Assembly: GCA_028689635.1 (NCBI GenBank)
Contig: JAQVCU010000024.1
Span: 1-33,380 of the forward strand
Origin: Oscillospiraceae bacterium
GTDB lineage: Bacteria; Bacillota; Clostridia; Oscillospirales; Ruminococcaceae
Direction: 5' to 3'
DNA: 33,380 bases
Program-made: the position numbers and the translations under genes
Notes under the pieces: generated by a model
What the model was told of the DNA's origin: nothing
Databases searched by the model: none
Seen by the model: the letters and a program-made list of their open reading frames with translations, nothing else
Shown here: positions 31,798 through 33,380 of the stretch, one piece after another
Position numbering within the stretch: position 1 is the first letter of the stretch
How the letters are laid out: each line of letters starts with the position of its first letter

Positions 31798-32997
31798 TCA
31801 AAGATCCGCAGAATTGATGGTACGGCGCGCCTCTTCAATGCTGGTGACGCCGCTGGCCACCAGGCGGCGGCAATTATCCTCCAGCGCCATGAAGCTGCCG
31901 TTCCGGCGGATAATGGCTTCCAGCTCCGCCCGGGGGGCACGCGCCGAAAGGGCGCGGCGCAGGTCCTGGTCAACAATAAGGATCTCAAAAACGCCGGTGC
32001 GGCCGCGATAGCCCGTGTGGAAACAGTGAGGGCAGCCAACGCCGCGGTAAAAATGCATCCCCTGCGCACCCTGCAGCCCCACCGAGGAAAGCTCTTCTTC
32101 CGTGGGGGTATATTCGGTGCGGCAGTGCTCGCACACCTTGCGCACAAGGCGCTGGGAGATGATCCCCTTCAGCGCGCCCGAGATCAGGTAAGGGGCGACG
32201 CCGATATCCAGCAGCCGGTCGATGGTAGAAATGGCGTCGTTGGTGTGCACGGTGGAAAGCACCAGATGCCCGGTAAGGGCGGCGCGCATGGCGATCTCGG
32301 CGGTCTCCCCGTCTCGGATCTCGCCTACGGCGACGATGTCCGGATCCTGCCGCAGGATGGCGCGCAGGCCGTTGGCAAAGGTCATGCCGGTTTTTTCGTT
32401 GATCTGCACCTGGTTGATGCCGTCGATGTTGTATTCCACCGGATCTTCCAAGGTGATGAGGTTGACCTGCTCCGTGTTGAGCTCCCGGATCATGGTGTAC
32501 ATGGTGGAGGATTTACCGGAGCCGGTGGGGCCGACGATCAGAACAACACCGCTGTGGTTGGAAAGCAGGGCCAGGTATTTCTTTAGGTCCTCCCCCTCCA
32601 GCCCGATCTTGGATTTATCAAGGATGGTGGAATTTTTATCGAGAAGGCGGACGACGATCTTTTCCCCGTAGATGGTAGGCAGGGTGGAAATACGCAGGTC
32701 GATATCGCTTTGCTTGATGCGGACGTTGGCGCGCCCATCCTGGGGGACGCGGCGCTCCGCAATATCCATAGAGCCGATGATCTTCAGCCGGGAAAGCACG
32801 CTGGACTGAAGATTTTTCGGCACCGTGAGGATGTTTCTCATCATGCCGTCGATGCGCATGCGCACCCGCAGCTCGTTTTCATGGGGCTCCAGATGGATAT
32901 CGGAAGCGCCCTCGGAGACCGCGCGCTCGATGATGGAGTTGACCAGCCGGATGGTAGGCGCGGACTGGCTGTCGTCGACGACAACGCCGGCGGCGGG
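31798..32997 (-). CDS. pilB: PilB/GspE-type pilus extension ATPase, N-terminal domain missing
   Basis: About 399 residues of a PilB ATPase. Recognisable family sequence begins at VVVDDSQSAPTIRLVNSIIE and continues through the SDIHLEPHENELRVRMRIDG domain, Walker A GPTGSGKSS, the Asp box LITLEDPVEY, Walker B DPDIVAVGEIRD, the His box TGHLVLSTVHT, and the tetracysteine zinc site CEHC plus CPHC near the C-terminus. A normal PilB has about 150 further N-terminal residues (T2SSE_N). Here the frame stays open to an ATG at 33258, but those codons are the antisense of another coding frame and do not resemble PilB. The gene is therefore cut at about 32970-33000. It is the first visible gene of the pilus operon. 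Confidence 0.92.
   Translation of the reverse strand, partial: PAAGVVVDDSQSAPTIRLVNSIIERAVSEGASDIHLEPHENELRVRMRIDGMMRNILTVPKNLQSSVLSRLKIIGSMDIAERRVPQDGRANVRIKQSDIDLRISTLPTIYGEKIVVRLLDKNSTILDKSKIGLEGEDLKKYLALLSNHSGVVLIVGPTGSGKSSTMYTMIRELNTEQVNLITLEDPVEYNIDGINQVQINEKTGMTFANGLRAILRQDPDIVAVGEIRDGETAEIAMRAALTGHLVLSTVHTNDAISTIDRLLDIGVAPYLISGALKGIISQRLVRKVCEHCRTEYTPTEEELSSVGLQGAQGMHFYRGVGCPHCFHTGYRGRTGVFEILIVDQDLRRALSARAPRAELEAIIRRNGSFMALEDNCRRLVASGVTSIEEARRTINSADL
32970..32983. other. 14-bp perfect palindrome at the pilB/foreign-frame junction
   Basis: TGTCGTCGACGACA is a perfect inverted repeat without a loop. On the reverse strand it encodes the first recognisable residues of the truncated pilB (VVDD). 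Immediately to its right, coding signal switches to the opposite strand. Palindromes of this kind can mediate template switching or fold-back joining. Confidence 0.6.
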
Positions 32998-33380
32998 GAT
33001 ATCCTGCTGACAGAACTCTCCTATGCCCTTTCCCCCGATATCCAGCTGGTCAACGGCGAAGAGCTTTTCCTCTCCATCACGCCCGGCTCCGACGGCGACT
33101 GCGTCTATACGGTGACGATAGAAAACGGCTCCGGCCGTCGCGTCTATACCCTGGAGGATATCACCTCTGCGGATGTCCTGAACAACGAAAATATCACCGG
33201 AGACCCCTTGTCGGGGAGTTTTCGCATTGTGTTGGACAGCCTTTCGGAGGGTCTGCATTTTAAAAACCTTTACCCCGCCTCCGATGGGTTTGTCCCCGGC
33301 GGAAACGTAACGGTCACCGTATCCTCCGCCCCCAAAAGCGGCGGGAAAGAACCGGCGTCCGTCGCCGCCTCCGCCAATTC
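32998..33380 (+). CDS. Internal part of an unknown, probably extracytoplasmic protein (both ends missing)
   Basis: Forward frame 1 is open from well before 32998 to the last base, without a usable start that is not antisense to pilB. The visible 127 residues look like real protein: DILLTELSYALSPDIQLVNG, then alternating beta-strand sequence rich in Thr, Val, Gly and Asp (CVYTVTIENGSGRRVYTLED, GNVTVTVSSAP), and a Ser/Ala/Lys-rich end (KSGGKEPASVAASANS) that reads like the start of a flexible linker. Codon third positions are GC-rich as in other genes of the window. I do not recognise a family. The last two bases TC could begin a serine codon leading into a Gly-Ser repeat like the one at 1-150, so this may be the upstream part of the gene seen at 1-264 (inference). 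Confidence 0.6.

Noticed and set aside
32998-33258. N-terminal extension of PilB to an ATG at 33258
   Set aside because: The added residues do not resemble the T2SSE_N domain and lie antisense to a better coding frame; no ribosome binding site was seen.

Overview
The window looks like chromosomal DNA from a GC-rich, endospore-forming Bacillota, probably Oscillospiraceae-like. The evidence is a cotJABC spore-coat operon with a sigma-E-type promoter, a UGG-specifier T-box in front of a trp operon, Gram-positive-style lipoprotein signals, a clostridial-type type IV pilus cluster, and consensus sigma-A promoters with purine-rich ribosome binding sites. No rRNA, tRNA, IS element, prophage or CRISPR array was seen. 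Taxonomy is inferred from gene content only.

Layout. 1-2710: the C-terminus of a Gly-Ser-repeat/zinc-ribbon protein; an MmcQ/YjbR-like protein; a 62-residue basic protein; a possible reverse-strand orphan; a divergent peptide-deformylase-like protein; and a membrane protein with a cytosolic-type zinc ribbon and a Ser/Asp-rich stalk. 2810-3886 (-): cotJA-cotJB-cotJC. 4077-6459 (+): galK and galE (no galT here). 6582-9319 (-): an AI-2E/PerM-type permease and a cardiolipin synthase. 9515-16732 (-): a maltodextrin module of binding protein, two permeases, 4-alpha-glucanotransferase and glycogen/maltodextrin phosphorylase; the ABC ATPase is not encoded here. 17002-19807 (+): a lipoprotein alkaline phosphatase and a YibE/F membrane protein. 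19930-20649 (-): an alpha/beta-hydrolase esterase. 20766-25516 (-): promoter, T-box leader and trpD-trpC/F fusion-trpB-trpA. 25793-32997 (-): pilB (truncated)-pilT-pilC-pilin-prepilin peptidase-pilM-pilN-pilO. 32998-33380 (+): part of an unrelated protein-coding frame.

The genes are packed into short operons with start/stop overlaps. Strong hairpin terminators separate convergent units; several work in both directions. The catabolic logic is clear: extracellular maltodextrins are imported and cut by MalQ/GlgP to glucose and glucose-1-phosphate. Tryptophan synthesis from anthranilate onward is controlled by uncharged tRNA-Trp. The pilus cluster contains both an extension and a retraction ATPase, so twitching-type pili are predicted.

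The most unusual spot is near 32970-33000. There pilB loses its N-terminal domain and is joined head-to-head, at a 14-bp perfect palindrome, to the interior of another gene on the opposite strand. That second frame runs off the right end in Ser/Gly/Ala-rich linker-like sequence, while the left end begins inside a Gly-Ser repeat on the same strand. The two ends may therefore be halves of one gene, which would make the window a circularised, tandemly duplicated or chimeric segment. This is inference and needs read-level checking.
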